DNA of 35,768 bases. It comes from Candidatus Spyradosoma merdigallinarum (GTDB lineage Bacteria > Verrucomicrobiota > Verrucomicrobiia > Opitutales > UBA953). Location of the stretch: contig DVOG01000016.1 in the NCBI GenBank assembly GCA_018713755.1, forward strand, positions 1 through 35,768, in the 5' to 3' direction. Shown one piece after another: positions 1 to 8,077 of the stretch. The position numbers and the translations under genes were made by a program. Numbering within the stretch: the first letter of the stretch is position 1; every line of letters starts with the position of its first letter. A model generated the notes under the pieces. That model did not search any database. It saw nothing but the letters and a program-made list of their open reading frames with translations, and had not been told where the DNA came from.

Positions 1-647
1 TTTTCCGCCGCTTCTTTTTCTCCGGGGAAATCGGCGGGAACGCCGTCGGTCGCGTCGCTTCCTTCGTTGACGCGCGGCGCCGTCTCGGGAACGGCTTCGG
101 CGCGCGCGGGAACGGCGGAGGCGATTTTTTCGGCGGCGGCGCGCAGTTCCGCAAGGCGTTTTTCCGCGGCGTCGATTTTCTCGCGAAGCTCCTGCAGCTG
201 CGGCGCGATTTTTTCTCCGACGGCTTCGGGCAGGTTTTCGAAACGCTCGTCGAGCGCGCGGCTGATTTTTCCGAAAAAGTCGTCCAGGTCGTCCGCGATG
301 TCGACGTCGCGCGCGGCGAGTGCGTTTTTCTCGATTTCGTTTTGGCGCTCGGCGAGAGCGGCGATGCGGCGGACGAGCGTTTCTCCGAGCGAGCGCAGAT
401 CCTCGTGGATGACCTGCTGGTTGGCGAGGATTTTGCGCGCGGCTTCGTCGTCCGGCCGCGGCTGCGGCGTTCCCGCGCGCGGCTTTTTCGCTTCGAGAAT
501 GAACGGGAGGGTCGCGCAGATTTGCCCGACGACGAGCACGGCGGCGAGCAGCGTCAGCGTTCCCGCGCCGTGCGTTTCCCGGCTGACGTAAAAGAGCGCC
601 GCCGCGGCCGCCGCGACGAAGATGATGGGGAGAGCGATTTTTTGCAT
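1..647 (-). CDS. Hypothetical membrane-anchored coiled-coil protein (C-terminus beyond window)
   Basis: The frame is open from an ATG at 647 to the left edge, so at least 215 residues are present and the C-terminus is missing. The N-terminus shows two hydrophobic segments, about residues 4-20 and 29-48, separated by a short polar stretch. A charged helical region follows (about residues 60-175) with heptad-like spacing, rich in E, K, R, L and A. An acidic Ala/Pro-rich stretch runs to the window edge. This architecture suggests an inner-membrane protein with a long cytoplasmic or periplasmic coiled coil. I recognise no family. It lies 118 bases downstream of trpS in the same direction and could be cotranscribed. 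Four copies of the genome word fall inside it. Confidence 0.7.
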   Translation of the reverse strand, partial: MQKIALPIIFVAAAAAALFYVSRETHGAGTLTLLAAVLVVGQICATLPFILEAKKPRAGTPQPRPDDEAARKILANQQVIHEDLRSLGETLVRRIAALAERQNEIEKNALAARDVDIADDLDDFFGKISRALDERFENLPEAVGEKIAPQLQELREKIDAAEKRLAELRAAAEKIASAVPARAEAVPETAPRVNEGSDATDGVPADFPGEKEAAE

Positions 648-765
648 GGCGGAAAACTGCGCGTTCAACGATGCGCGCGCGCGTTCCCGCGGGCAAGTTG
701 AAAATGCGGCGGCGGAAACATTCTTGCCGTTCGAGGAGGGCGCGTTCCCGCGGCGCGATTTTTTT

Positions 766-1785
766 TCAGCTCACGAAGCCGACTTTGCGGTAGACTTTCG
801 CGAGCGTGCGGTTCGCCGTCCGCTGCGCGGTTTCGGCGCCGGCCTTGAGCACGGCGTCGAGGTGGTCTTTTTGCGAAACCAGTTCTTCGTAGCGGTCGCG
901 AATCGGGGAAAGCAGCGCGACGACGGCGTCGGCGACGGCTTTCTTGAACTCGCCGTAGCCTTTGCCGGCGAAGGCGTCCTCGACGGCTTCCGGCGTCGTT
1001 CCCGCGGCGGCGGCGTAAATCGAAATCAGGTTCGTCACGCCGGGCTTGTTTTCGGGATCGCGGCGAATCGAGCCTTCGGAGTCCGTGACGGCGGACATGA
1101 TTTTTTTGCGGATCGCGTCGTTCGAGTCGATGATGTAGACGGTTCCCGCCTGGTTGGGGTCGGATTTCGACATTTTCGCGGTCGGCGTCTGCAGCGACAT
1201 GATGCGCGCGCCGGCTTCTCCGATGAAGGGCTCGGGAACGTTGAAGGTGGGCGAATACGTCGCGTTGAATTTTTCCGCGAGGTCGCGCGTGATTTCCAGG
1301 TGCTGCTTCTGGTCTTCGCCGACGGGAACGACGTGCGCGTTGTAGAGCAGGATGTCCGCCGCCATCAGCGCGGGATAATAGAGCAGGCCGGCGCCGACGG
1401 AAATTTGCTTTTTCGCTTTGTCCTTGAACTGCGTCATGCGCTCGAGCTGTCCGAGCGGGCAAAGGCAGCTGAGCACCCACGCCAGCTCCGTGTGTCCGAT
1501 GACTTGGCTTTGCGCGAACAGCGCGCTTTTCGCGGGATCGAGCCCGCACGCCATGTATTGCGCGAGGCAGGAATACGTGTTGCGCCGCAGGTCCGCGGGA
1601 ACGGTCGGCACGGTGATCGCGTGCTGGTTGGCAATCATGAAGTAGCAGACGAAGTCGTCCTGCATTTTTTTCCAGTTGTGCGCGGCGCCCAGGTAGTTGC
1701 CGAGGTGAAGCCGCCCCGTGGGCTGCATGCCGGTGAGGACGACGGGTTTCTGCCGCGCTGCGGTCTCTGGTTGATTTTCGGACAT
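766..1785 (-). CDS. trpS: Tryptophanyl-tRNA synthetase
   Basis: Class Ic aminoacyl-tRNA synthetase that charges tRNA-Trp with tryptophan in the cytoplasm. The 339-residue protein has the family's usual length. The HIGH-type signature reads PTGRLHLGNY (residues 22-31) and the KMSKS loop is intact at residues 204-208 (KMSKSDPN). The TrpRS-typical GEDQKQHLE segment lies near residues 156-164. The ATG at 1785 starts just before the conserved fold and has no obvious Shine-Dalgarno sequence. It is divergent from nagA across a 188-base spacer. Assignment is secure. Confidence 0.97.
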   Translation of the reverse strand: MSENQPETAARQKPVVLTGMQPTGRLHLGNYLGAAHNWKKMQDDFVCYFMIANQHAITVPTVPADLRRNTYSCLAQYMACGLDPAKSALFAQSQVIGHTELAWVLSCLCPLGQLERMTQFKDKAKKQISVGAGLLYYPALMAADILLYNAHVVPVGEDQKQHLEITRDLAEKFNATYSPTFNVPEPFIGEAGARIMSLQTPTAKMSKSDPNQAGTVYIIDSNDAIRKKIMSAVTDSEGSIRRDPENKPGVTNLISIYAAAAGTTPEAVEDAFAGKGYGEFKKAVADAVVALLSPIRDRYEELVSQKDHLDAVLKAGAETAQRTANRTLAKVYRKVGFVS

Positions 1786-1898
1786 GGTTTGAAAAAAAAC
1801 GTAGCGCTCATCATGGCGCGCCGCTCGGGATTCCGCAATGAAGAAGCGCGGCGGGAACAGCTCTCGCGGGAGAATGGCGCGTTCCCGCGCAAAAAACG

Positions 1899-1927
1899 TT
1901 TACACGCGCCGCGAATCGTCGCACAAT
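1899..1927 (+). promoter_or_regulatory. Predicted promoter for nagA
   Basis: TTTACA (1899-1904), a 17-base spacer, then CACAAT (1922-1927). A run of six A and CG lies immediately upstream of the -35 (1891-1898). This gives a leader of about 40 bases to the ATG at 1974. The upstream in-frame ATG at 1926 lies inside the -10 box, which argues against it as the start. Pattern-based prediction. Confidence 0.5.
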
Positions 1928-1973
1928 GAGGACTCATCCCGTTTCTCCCCGAATTCCACGCTTTTATCGTCTT

Positions 1974-3119
1974 ATGAAAACGCTCATCAAAAACGCACAC
2001 GTCATCTCGCCCGGAATCGATCTCGCGGGCGGCTCCGTTCTCGTCGAAGACGGGAAAATCGCGCAGGTCTGCGGCGCCGGCGCTCCCGTGCCCGCGGCGG
2101 ACGAAACGCTCGACGCCGGCGGGCAGATGCTCATGCCGGGCTTCATCGACATTCACTCGCACGGCGCGGGCGGCGCGGACACCTGCGACGGCACGGTCGA
2201 AGCGCTCGAAAAAATCGTCTCCTGCAAAATCAAGGAAGGCGTGACGACCTGGTTGCCGACGACGCTGACGCTCGGCTACGACACGCTCGAGAAGGTGATG
2301 CGCGCCGTCGCCGAATACCGCAAGGCGCCGCGTTCCGTCAAGATTCCCGGCGTCCACCTCGAAGGGCCGTTCGTGAATCCGAAAATGTGCGGCGCGCAGA
2401 ATCCCGACTTTCTCAAAAATCCCGATTACGCGATCGTCGAAAAGCTGAACGCGATCGCTCCCGTGCTTGTGATCACGCTCGCGCCGGAGCTTGAAGGCGC
2501 GACGGACTTCATCGCCAAGGCGACGGCGCTCGGCGTGCGCTGCTCGGCGGGCCACAGCGCTGCGACGCACGCGCAGTTTCTCGCGGCGAAAGCGGCGGGG
2601 CTCGCGCACCTCACGCACTTCTGCAACCAGATGTCGCCGCTGCACCACCGCGAAATCGGGCTGGTCGGCTCCGGTTTCCTCGATTCCACGATCAAGGCGG
2701 AAATGATCTGCGACAAGGTGCACCTTTGCCCGGACATGCTCGCGACGGCGTTCAAGGTGATGACGCCCGAGCGCATCATGATGATTACGGACTCGCTCGC
2801 CTGTTCCGGTTTGCCGGACGGACCGTCGCAGCTCGGCGGACTGCCGATCATGGTCAAAAACGGCGAGGCGCGGCTGATGTCGGGAAATCTCGCGGGATCG
2901 ACGCTGAACTATTCGCTCGGCATCCGCAATATCCGCGAAATCACGGGACTCCCGCTCAGCGAAATCGTCAAGGCGACGTCGTGGAACCAAGCGCAGTCCC
3001 TCGGCCTGCACGACCGCGGAAAAATCGCGCCGGGCTTCGCCGCGGACTTCGTGCTGCTCGGCGAAGACTTCCTCGTCACGAAAGCTTTCGTGGACGGCGT
3101 CTGCAAATTCGAACGCTGA
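1974..3119 (+). CDS. nagA: N-acetylglucosamine-6-phosphate deacetylase
   Basis: Amidohydrolase-superfamily enzyme that removes the acetyl group from GlcNAc-6-phosphate to give glucosamine-6-phosphate, in amino-sugar catabolism and cell-wall recycling. With the ATG at 1974 the protein has 381 residues. Visible motifs are HSH (61-63), HLEGPF with Glu130, His194 in GHSAATH, His215 in HLTHFCNQM and Asp273 in ITDSL. They match the metal ligands and catalytic Asp of the family almost position for position. An in-frame ATG at 1926 is rejected because it falls in the predicted -10 box. No nagB neighbours it; an oxidoreductase follows after a terminator. The gene contains no copy of the genome's repeated word. 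Confidence 0.95.
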   Translation: MKTLIKNAHVISPGIDLAGGSVLVEDGKIAQVCGAGAPVPAADETLDAGGQMLMPGFIDIHSHGAGGADTCDGTVEALEKIVSCKIKEGVTTWLPTTLTLGYDTLEKVMRAVAEYRKAPRSVKIPGVHLEGPFVNPKMCGAQNPDFLKNPDYAIVEKLNAIAPVLVITLAPELEGATDFIAKATALGVRCSAGHSAATHAQFLAAKAAGLAHLTHFCNQMSPLHHREIGLVGSGFLDSTIKAEMICDKVHLCPDMLATAFKVMTPERIMMITDSLACSGLPDGPSQLGGLPIMVKNGEARLMSGNLAGSTLNYSLGIRNIREITGLPLSEIVKATSWNQAQSLGLHDRGKIAPGFAADFVLLGEDFLVTKAFVDGVCKFER

Positions 3120-3151
3120 TCGTTCCCGCAGAAAAATCTCCGCATCCTCTC

Positions 3152-3186
3152 CGGCGGGAACACGGTTTCGCGTTCCCGCCGTTTTT
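3152..3186 (+). terminator. Intrinsic terminator after nagA built from the repeated word
   Basis: A perfect 10-bp stem pairs 3152-3161 (CGGCGGGAAC) with 3172-3181 (GTTCCCGCCG) around a 10-base loop, followed by a TTTTT run at 3182-3186. Both arms are copies of the genome-wide word. It lies between nagA and the next gene, whose ATG is at 3193. Confidence 0.7.
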
Positions 3187-3192
3187 CTCCCG

Positions 3193-4452
3193 ATGAGCAG
3201 AAAAGCGTCCGTCATCATCGTCGGCGGCGGCGGCCGCGGCACGATTTATTCCCGTCTCCTGCGGGAAATGCCCGAGAAGGCGAAAGTCGTCGCCGTCGCC
3301 GAGCCGCGCGAATTTTTTCGCCGACGCATCGCGGAAATGCACGACGTTCCCGCGGAGAACGCCGCGGCGGACTGGCGGGAGCTCGCCGCGCGCCCGAAGT
3401 TCGCGGACGCGGTCGTCATCGCCACGCAGGACCGCATGCACCTCGAGCCGACGCTCGCTTTCTCCGAAAAAAAATACCACATCCTGCTGGAAAAGCCGCT
3501 CGCGCCCGATCTCGACGGCTGCCGCCGCCTGGTCGAGGCCGTCGCCCGCAGCGGCGTAATTCTTTCCGTCTGCCACGTGCTGCGCTACACGGAGTTCACG
3601 CGCGCGCTCAAGGCGCTGCTCGACGCGGGAACAATCGGGAAAATCGTTTCCGTGCAGCACTTGGAGCCGGTCGGGCACTGGCGTTTCGCGCACTCGTTCG
3701 TGCGCGGGAACTGGCGGCGCGAAAGCGAGTCTTCGCCTGTGCTGCTCGCGAAATCCGCGCATGACATCGACTGGATCCGCTACATCGTCGGCTCGCCCGC
3801 GGCGCGCGTTTCGTCGTTCGGGTCGCTGATGTTTTTCAGGCAAGAAAATCGCCCGGCGGGAGCGTCGCCGCGCTGCGCGGATTGCGCCGTCGCGGGAACG
3901 TGCCCCTACGACGCCGTGAAATTCTACACGGAGCGTCTGCGCGCGGGAACGCTCGACGCCTACGTCGAAAGCGTGACGGGAACGCCGACGCAGGAAAGTT
4001 TGCTCGAAAACCTGCGCGTCGGCCCCTACGGGCGCTGCGTGTTCGCGTGCGACAACGACGTCGCCGACCATCAGGTCGTCAACGTCGAGTTCGAAAGCGG
4101 CGCGACGGCGTCGTTCACGCTCGCGGGCTGCTCGAAATACGGCGACAGACGCATCACGATTTTCGGTTCCCTCGGCGAAATTTCCGGCGACGGAGAAAAT
4201 ATTTTTCTCAGTTCTTATCTCGCGGGAACGACGGAGCGCGTGCCCGTTCCCGCGCCGCGCATCGCCGAAGACCGCCACGGCGGCGGCGATTTCAACCTCC
4301 TCGACGCTTTCGTCGAGGCCGTGCTTTCGGGCGACGCGCGCGGAATCGTTTCCGGCGCGGATGTTTCCCTCGAAACGCACGCGCTCGCGTTCGCCGCGGA
4401 AGCCGCGCGCCGCGAAAACCGCATCGTCGAAATGCGCGATTTTCTTCGCTGA
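3193..4452 (+). CDS. Gfo/Idh/MocA-family NAD(P)-dependent oxidoreductase
   Basis: Predicted cytoplasmic sugar or inositol-type dehydrogenase of 419 residues. The N-terminal Rossmann domain opens with VIIVGGGGRGTIYSRLLREM, carrying the glycine-rich dinucleotide loop. The family's EKPLAPD motif sits near residue 100, with conserved HVLRYTEF and HDIDWIRYI segments further on. A Cys cluster near residues 232-242 (CADCAVAGTCPYDA) marks the subgroup with an inserted cysteine-rich loop; whether it binds metal is not shown. The substrate cannot be read from sequence. The next gene starts 37 bases downstream. It carries about seven copies of the genome word. Confidence 0.88.
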   Translation: MSRKASVIIVGGGGRGTIYSRLLREMPEKAKVVAVAEPREFFRRRIAEMHDVPAENAAADWRELAARPKFADAVVIATQDRMHLEPTLAFSEKKYHILLEKPLAPDLDGCRRLVEAVARSGVILSVCHVLRYTEFTRALKALLDAGTIGKIVSVQHLEPVGHWRFAHSFVRGNWRRESESSPVLLAKSAHDIDWIRYIVGSPAARVSSFGSLMFFRQENRPAGASPRCADCAVAGTCPYDAVKFYTERLRAGTLDAYVESVTGTPTQESLLENLRVGPYGRCVFACDNDVADHQVVNVEFESGATASFTLAGCSKYGDRRITIFGSLGEISGDGENIFLSSYLAGTTERVPVPAPRIAEDRHGGGDFNLLDAFVEAVLSGDARGIVSGADVSLETHALAFAAEAARRENRIVEMRDFLR

Positions 4453-4489
4453 CGTTGCCGCGCGCGCGTTCCCGCGCGGCGTCGATTTT

Positions 4490-5059
4490 ATGACCAAGAT
4501 GAATTTCGGAAACGAGCACGCCGGAAAGATTCGCCTGGAAGACGTCGGGAAATCGGATTGGCGGGAGTTCAAAACGCAGGCGCAGCGGGCGCTGACCGCG
4601 GCCGTCGCGGAAAAATTCGGCTTCCGCGGGCTCGTTCCGCTCGAAGAGGATTTTCGGGAGTTGCTGAAAAAGCAAGGACTTCATCTGAAGTTTTTCGTCG
4701 CGGGAACGGAAAAAATCGGCGGCGCAGCCGTGCTGTCCGACGAAAAGACGCGGCGCTGCTTCGTCGAGCTGTTTTTTCTGCGGGAGGAATTCCAAGGGCG
4801 CGGCTTGGGCGTCGCCGCTTGGAAGTCGCTTGAAGACGCGTTCCCGCGGACGAGGCTCTGGAAACTGTGCACGCCGTATTTCGAAAAACGGAACATTCAT
4901 TTTTACGTGAACAAATGCGGCTTCCGCATCACGGAATTCGTGAACGCCCGGCACAGAAGCGCCGACGAAAACTGCAACAGCCCCGCCGGCGAAGAAGGGC
5001 CTTGGCGCGACGAGCTTCTCGTCTTCGAAAAACCGACGCCGCGTCCCGGCATCGCGTGA
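4490..5059 (+). CDS. GNAT-family N-acetyltransferase
   Basis: Probable acetyl-CoA-dependent acyltransferase of 189 residues. The acetyl-CoA pyrophosphate-binding motif A is visible as LREEFQGRGLGVAAWKSLE (near residues 101-119), preceded by a beta strand ending FVELFF. The C-terminal part has YFEKRNIHFYVNKCGFRI, the usual GNAT pattern that leads into the last strand. Starts at 4490 (ATG ACC) or 4499 (ATG AAT) are both possible; neither has a clear ribosome-binding site. The substrate is unknown. It follows the MocA-type oxidoreductase and ends before a strong bidirectional terminator. Confidence 0.85.
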   Translation: MTKMNFGNEHAGKIRLEDVGKSDWREFKTQAQRALTAAVAEKFGFRGLVPLEEDFRELLKKQGLHLKFFVAGTEKIGGAAVLSDEKTRRCFVELFFLREEFQGRGLGVAAWKSLEDAFPRTRLWKLCTPYFEKRNIHFYVNKCGFRITEFVNARHRSADENCNSPAGEEGPWRDELLVFEKPTPRPGIA

Positions 5060-5073
5060 ACCCGCGCGTCGCG

Positions 5074-5120
5074 AAAAAATCCGCGAAATCGCCGTTGAGC
5101 CGATTTCGCGGATTTTTTTT
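5074..5120. terminator. Bidirectional intrinsic terminator between GNAT gene and tRNA-Tyr
   Basis: Positions 5074-5091 and 5101-5118 are perfect complements (18 bp, central part CCGCGAAATCG) around a 9-base loop. There is an A-run on the left and a T-run on the right. It can terminate the acetyltransferase transcript rightwards and the tRNA transcript leftwards. It does not use the genome-wide word. Confidence 0.88.
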
Positions 5121-5124
5121 TAAG

Positions 5125-5210
5125 TGGTGGTGAGAGAGGGATTCGAACCCCCGAACGGAAAACCGAATGGATTTACAGTCCACGCCCTTTAGCCACTTGG
5201 ATATCTCACC
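5125..5210 (-). tRNA. tRNA-Tyr (anticodon GTA)
   Basis: Reading the minus strand from 5210, the 7-bp acceptor stem GGTGAGA pairs with TCTCACC, followed by discriminator A and an encoded CCA (5125-5127). The anticodon arm contains ACTGTAAAT, with anticodon GTA. A long variable arm follows, as expected for bacterial class II tRNA-Tyr, and the T-arm carries GGTTCGAATCC. Total length is 86 bases including CCA. Confidence 0.96.
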
Positions 5211-5229
5211 GATGTGAAAAGGAAATACA

Positions 5230-5258
5230 AAAATGTTCCGTTTCCGCGATTTTTGCAA
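5230..5258 (-). promoter_or_regulatory. Predicted tRNA-Tyr promoter
   Basis: On the minus strand, TTGCAA (5253-5258), a 17-base spacer and CATTTT (5230-5235). The -35 is preceded by an A-run plus CGC, giving AAAAAACGCTTGCA. The same 14-mer occurs ahead of rplU, and a variant occurs ahead of nagA. The leader to the tRNA would be about 12 bases. Confidence 0.5.
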
Positions 5259-5273
5259 GCGTTTTTTGTTTCT

Positions 5274-5309
5274 CGAGAGGAGATTTTTCATTTGAAAAAA
5301 AACCTCTCG
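5274..5309. other. Extended interrupted inverted repeat between divergent promoters
   Basis: Outer arms CGAGAGG (5274-5280) and CCTCTCG (5303-5309) enclose inner arms TTTTTCA (5284-5290) and TGAAAAA (5293-5299) around a 2-base loop. It lies between the predicted tRNA-Tyr promoter and the HIT gene, and it covers that gene's predicted -35. An operator or an RNA hairpin are both possible. No T-run follows, so it is not a standard terminator. Confidence 0.45.
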
Positions 5310-5320
5310 GCGGAAAGACT
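5292..5320 (+). promoter_or_regulatory. Predicted promoter for HIT gene, leaderless spacing
   Basis: TTGAAA (5292-5297), a 17-base spacer and a weak AAGACT (5315-5320). Only six bases separate this -10 from the ATG at 5327, so transcription would start at or next to the start codon. Confidence 0.35.
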
Positions 5321-5326
5321 TTGCGC

Positions 5327-5830
5327 ATGAACTACCTGCACGCGTATTGGAGAATGGCCTACATCGAAGCGCCGAAAAAAGACGCCGCGCCGAAGAGCGA
5401 CGACCCGTTCGCCGAGATTCCGAAAGTCGCGGACGAAAAGTCCGTTCATCTGCTTTATCGCGGGAAAACGGGCTACCTCGTTCTGAACACGTTCCCGTAC
5501 AACGCCGGGCACCTGCTCGCCATTCCTTATCGCGCCGTTCCCGCGCTCGCGGAGCTGACGCCGGAAGAGCGCGCAGACCTGATGGAGCTGATCGTGCTCG
5601 CGCAGAAAATTCTCTCCGACGCGCTGCATCCGCACGGCTTCAACGTCGGCTTCAATTTCGGCGCGTCCGCCGGCGCGGGCATCCCGAAGCACCTGCACTG
5701 CCACATCGTGCCGCGCTGGGAGGGCGACAGCAATTTCATGCCGGTCATTGCTGACACGCGCACGCTTCCCGCGTCGCTCGACATGATGTGGGAGCGGCTG
5801 AAGAAATTCACGCCGCCGCACGTCGCCTGA
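5327..5830 (+). CDS. HIT-family nucleotide hydrolase/transferase
   Basis: Histidine-triad protein of 167 residues, a superfamily that hydrolyses or phosphorolyses nucleotide phosphoanhydrides such as Ap4A or nucleoside phosphoramidates. The triad motif is explicit as HLHCHIVPRW, with His122, His124 and His126; His124 would be the nucleophile. The N-terminal half has GYLVLNTFPYNAGHLLAIPY, the usual HIT strand pair. Length and sequence resemble the bacterial Ap4A-phosphorylase-like branch, but the substrate is unproven. The ATG at 5327 is preferred over an in-frame TTG at 5321. It is followed after 25 bases by xseA, so the two are probably cotranscribed. Confidence 0.9.
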   Translation: MNYLHAYWRMAYIEAPKKDAAPKSDDPFAEIPKVADEKSVHLLYRGKTGYLVLNTFPYNAGHLLAIPYRAVPALAELTPEERADLMELIVLAQKILSDALHPHGFNVGFNFGASAGAGIPKHLHCHIVPRWEGDSNFMPVIADTRTLPASLDMMWERLKKFTPPHVA

Positions 5831-5855
5831 ACCGCAGCTCCATCGGGAACGGCAG

Positions 5856-7169
5856 ATGCTTGATTTTTTCGAGGAGGACGCCGCGCGCGCCGCGGGAACG
5901 CCCGACGCGGAAACGCCGCTTTCCGTGACGGAATTCACGCGGCGCATCCGTGCGCTCGTCGAAAACGCGTTCGGGGACGTCCGCGTCCGCGGCGAAGTAT
6001 CGAATTTGCGGATACAGTCGAGCGGGCACGCGTATTTCACGCTGAAGGACGCCGGCGCGCAGCTTTCCGCCGTCGCGTTCCGCGGCACGCTCGCGCGGTC
6101 TGAGACGCGTCTGCGCGAGGGGATGCAGCTCGTCGTGTCCGGGAAAATCAGCGTTTACGAGCCGCGCGGGAACTATCAGATCGTCGTTCGCGCTTTTCAG
6201 GAAGAAGGGCTCGGGCGGCTGCAGGAGGCTTTCGAAAAACTGCGCCGCAAGCTCGAAGCCGAAGGGCTTTTCGACAAGAGCCTGAAGCGCGCGATTCCTC
6301 CGCTCCCGCGGACGATCGCGTTCGTCACGTCGCCGACGGGAGCGGCGATCCGCGACTTCATCAGCATTCTGCGCCGGCGCGGCTGGAAGGGGCGGCTGCT
6401 CGTCGTTCCCGCCAAGGTGCAGGGCGTCGGCGCCGCGGAAGAAATCGCGCGCGGCATCAAGTCGGCGAACGCCGTGCGCGGGCTGGAGCTGCTCGTCGTC
6501 GGACGCGGCGGCGGAAGCCTCGAAGACCTCTGGTGCTTCAACGAGGAAATCGTCGCGCGCGCCGTGCGCGCTTCCCGCGTTCCCGTGATTTCCGCCGTCG
6601 GACACGAAATCGATTTCACGCTGAGCGACTTCGCCGCGGATCTCCGCGCGGAAACGCCTTCCGCCGCCGCGGAATACATCTCGAGCGCTCGCATGGAAAT
6701 GACGGATCGCGTCGACGCCGCTTCCGCGCAGCTCGAGAATCTGACGGAGCGCGCGATTCAGGATTTTTCTCAGCACGTCGATCTGCTCGAGTCCAAGCTC
6801 GCGCGCAATTCTCCGTTGAACCGGCTGCATCTTGCGCGGGAACGGCTTTCGGGAACGGCGTCGCGCCTTGCCGCCGCTTCCGCCGGGCGCATTTCCCGCT
6901 TGCGCGAAACGCTTTCCGCCGCCGCGTTTTCGCTCGAGCGGCAGAACCCGGAGCATCGCGTGAAGCTTGCGCGCCTGCGCCTCGAACAGCTCGCGACGCG
7001 CTTGTCTGCGTCGGGCTTGGACGCGACGCTTCGCCGCGGATTTGCCGTCGCCCGCGACGCGAAAACCGGAAAAATCATCGGGCGTTCCCGCGAGGTCGGC
7101 TTCGGGCAGCTCGTCGAGCTTCAGTTCGCCGACGGGCGCACGCGCGTCGAGGGGCGCGATTTGAATTGA
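5856..7169 (+). CDS. xseA: Exodeoxyribonuclease VII large subunit
   Basis: Catalytic subunit of the single-strand-specific exonuclease VII. The 437-residue protein has an N-terminal OB fold (about residues 20-115, including VRGEVSNLRIQSSGHAYFTL). The central catalytic domain carries VTSPTGAAIRDFI, VGRGGGSLEDLWCFN and ISAVGHEIDFTLSDFAADLR, followed by TPSAAAE. A helical coiled-coil region (about 275-390) and a short C-terminal strand region complete the usual order. The small subunit gene xseB is not in the window. The gene sits 25 bases after the HIT gene and is separated from thiD by two bases. Confidence 0.96.
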   Translation: MLDFFEEDAARAAGTPDAETPLSVTEFTRRIRALVENAFGDVRVRGEVSNLRIQSSGHAYFTLKDAGAQLSAVAFRGTLARSETRLREGMQLVVSGKISVYEPRGNYQIVVRAFQEEGLGRLQEAFEKLRRKLEAEGLFDKSLKRAIPPLPRTIAFVTSPTGAAIRDFISILRRRGWKGRLLVVPAKVQGVGAAEEIARGIKSANAVRGLELLVVGRGGGSLEDLWCFNEEIVARAVRASRVPVISAVGHEIDFTLSDFAADLRAETPSAAAEYISSARMEMTDRVDAASAQLENLTERAIQDFSQHVDLLESKLARNSPLNRLHLARERLSGTASRLAAASAGRISRLRETLSAAAFSLERQNPEHRVKLARLRLEQLATRLSASGLDATLRRGFAVARDAKTGKIIGRSREVGFGQLVELQFADGRTRVEGRDLN

Positions 7170-7171
7170 AA

Positions 7172-8068
7172 ATGAACGGCGGAGAAAAAGACGGCGGCGG
7201 CGCGTTTCGGCCGCGCGTTCCCGCGGGAACGGCGGCGCGGGACTTGCCCGTCGCGCTCACCGTCGCCGGCTCGGATTCCGGCGGCGGCGCGGGCATTCAG
7301 GCGGATTTGCTGACGTTCGCCGCGCACGGCGTTTTCGGGACGACGGCGATTTCCGCGCTCACGGCGCAGAATCCGCGCGGCGTTTCCGGCGTCCATCCCG
7401 TTCCCGCCGCTTTCGTGCTCGAACAGGCGGAGCAGGTTGCCCGCTTTTTCCCCGTTTCCGCGGCGAAGACGGGAATGCTCGCCGACGCGGAAATCATTTC
7501 CGCCGTCGCCGATTTTTTCTCGGCGCATCGGGAAATTCGGCTCGTCGCCGATCCCGTGATGATCGCGACGAGCGGCGCCCGGCTGATCGACGAAGACGCG
7601 GTTTCCGCGCTGCGGGAACGCCTGCTGCCGCTCGCGTCGCTCGTCACGCCAAATCTCGACGAAGCGGAAGTCCTGCTCGGAGAAAAGTTTTCGTGGCGCG
7701 GGAACGCCGCCGCCGAGGCGGAGGAAATGCCGCGCTCGGCGCAGCGGCTCGCCGACGCGCTCGGCGTTCCCGCGCTGCTCAAGGGCGGGCACGGCGCTGG
7801 CGCGAAGATTCTCGACGTGCTCGCGTTTCCGGGAGACGCCGCGTCCCGTTTCGCGGAAGTTCACGCGCGTATCGAAGAGACGGATACGCACGGGAGCGGC
7901 TGCACGCTTTCCGCGGCGGTCGCCGCGAATCTCGCGCTCGACGCGGGGAAGAATTTCGGAGAAAAAGAGCGGCTCGTCCGCGCCGTTTCGCGCGCGGCGG
8001 CATACGCGGCGCGCGGCATCGCGTTCCCGCTGCGCGTCGCCGGCGCGCGGTTCATCGCGCATTTGTGA
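7172..8068 (+). CDS. thiD: Hydroxymethylpyrimidine/phosphomethylpyrimidine kinase
   Basis: Ribokinase-like enzyme that phosphorylates HMP and HMP-phosphate in thiamine biosynthesis. The protein has 298 residues. GSDSGGGAGIQAD (33-45) gives the substrate-binding loop, ADPVMIATSGARL the central motif, TPNLDEAEVLLG follows, and DTHGSGCTLSAA holds the anion hole and catalytic Asp region. The first 25 or so residues (Gly/Ala/Pro-rich) extend beyond the family and include a perfect palindromic copy of the genome word. The reading frame stays open upstream, but the ATG at 7172, two bases after xseA, is the natural start. No TPP riboswitch precedes it. It converges on mnmA with a 9-base gap. Confidence 0.94.
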   Translation: MNGGEKDGGGAFRPRVPAGTAARDLPVALTVAGSDSGGGAGIQADLLTFAAHGVFGTTAISALTAQNPRGVSGVHPVPAAFVLEQAEQVARFFPVSAAKTGMLADAEIISAVADFFSAHREIRLVADPVMIATSGARLIDEDAVSALRERLLPLASLVTPNLDEAEVLLGEKFSWRGNAAAEAEEMPRSAQRLADALGVPALLKGGHGAGAKILDVLAFPGDAASRFAEVHARIEETDTHGSGCTLSAAVAANLALDAGKNFGEKERLVRAVSRAAAYAARGIAFPLRVAGARFIAHL

Positions 8069-8077
8069 TCGCGCGCG

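Noticed and set aside
1926..1973. Upstream ATG of nagA adding 16 residues
   Set aside because: It overlaps the predicted -10 box, and the extra residues precede the normal NagA N-terminus.
1635..3242. Long minus-strand open frame of 535 codons opposite nagA
   Set aside because: Arg- and Asp-rich composition without motifs. It is the antisense shadow of nagA and trpS in GC-rich DNA, while the sense frame has all catalytic residues.
5321..5326. TTG start two codons upstream in the HIT gene
   Set aside because: The ATG at 5327 starts six bases after the predicted -10 and gives the usual N-terminus.
7130..7172. TPP riboswitch ahead of thiD
   Set aside because: Only two bases separate xseA from thiD, and no THI-box-like sequence is visible.
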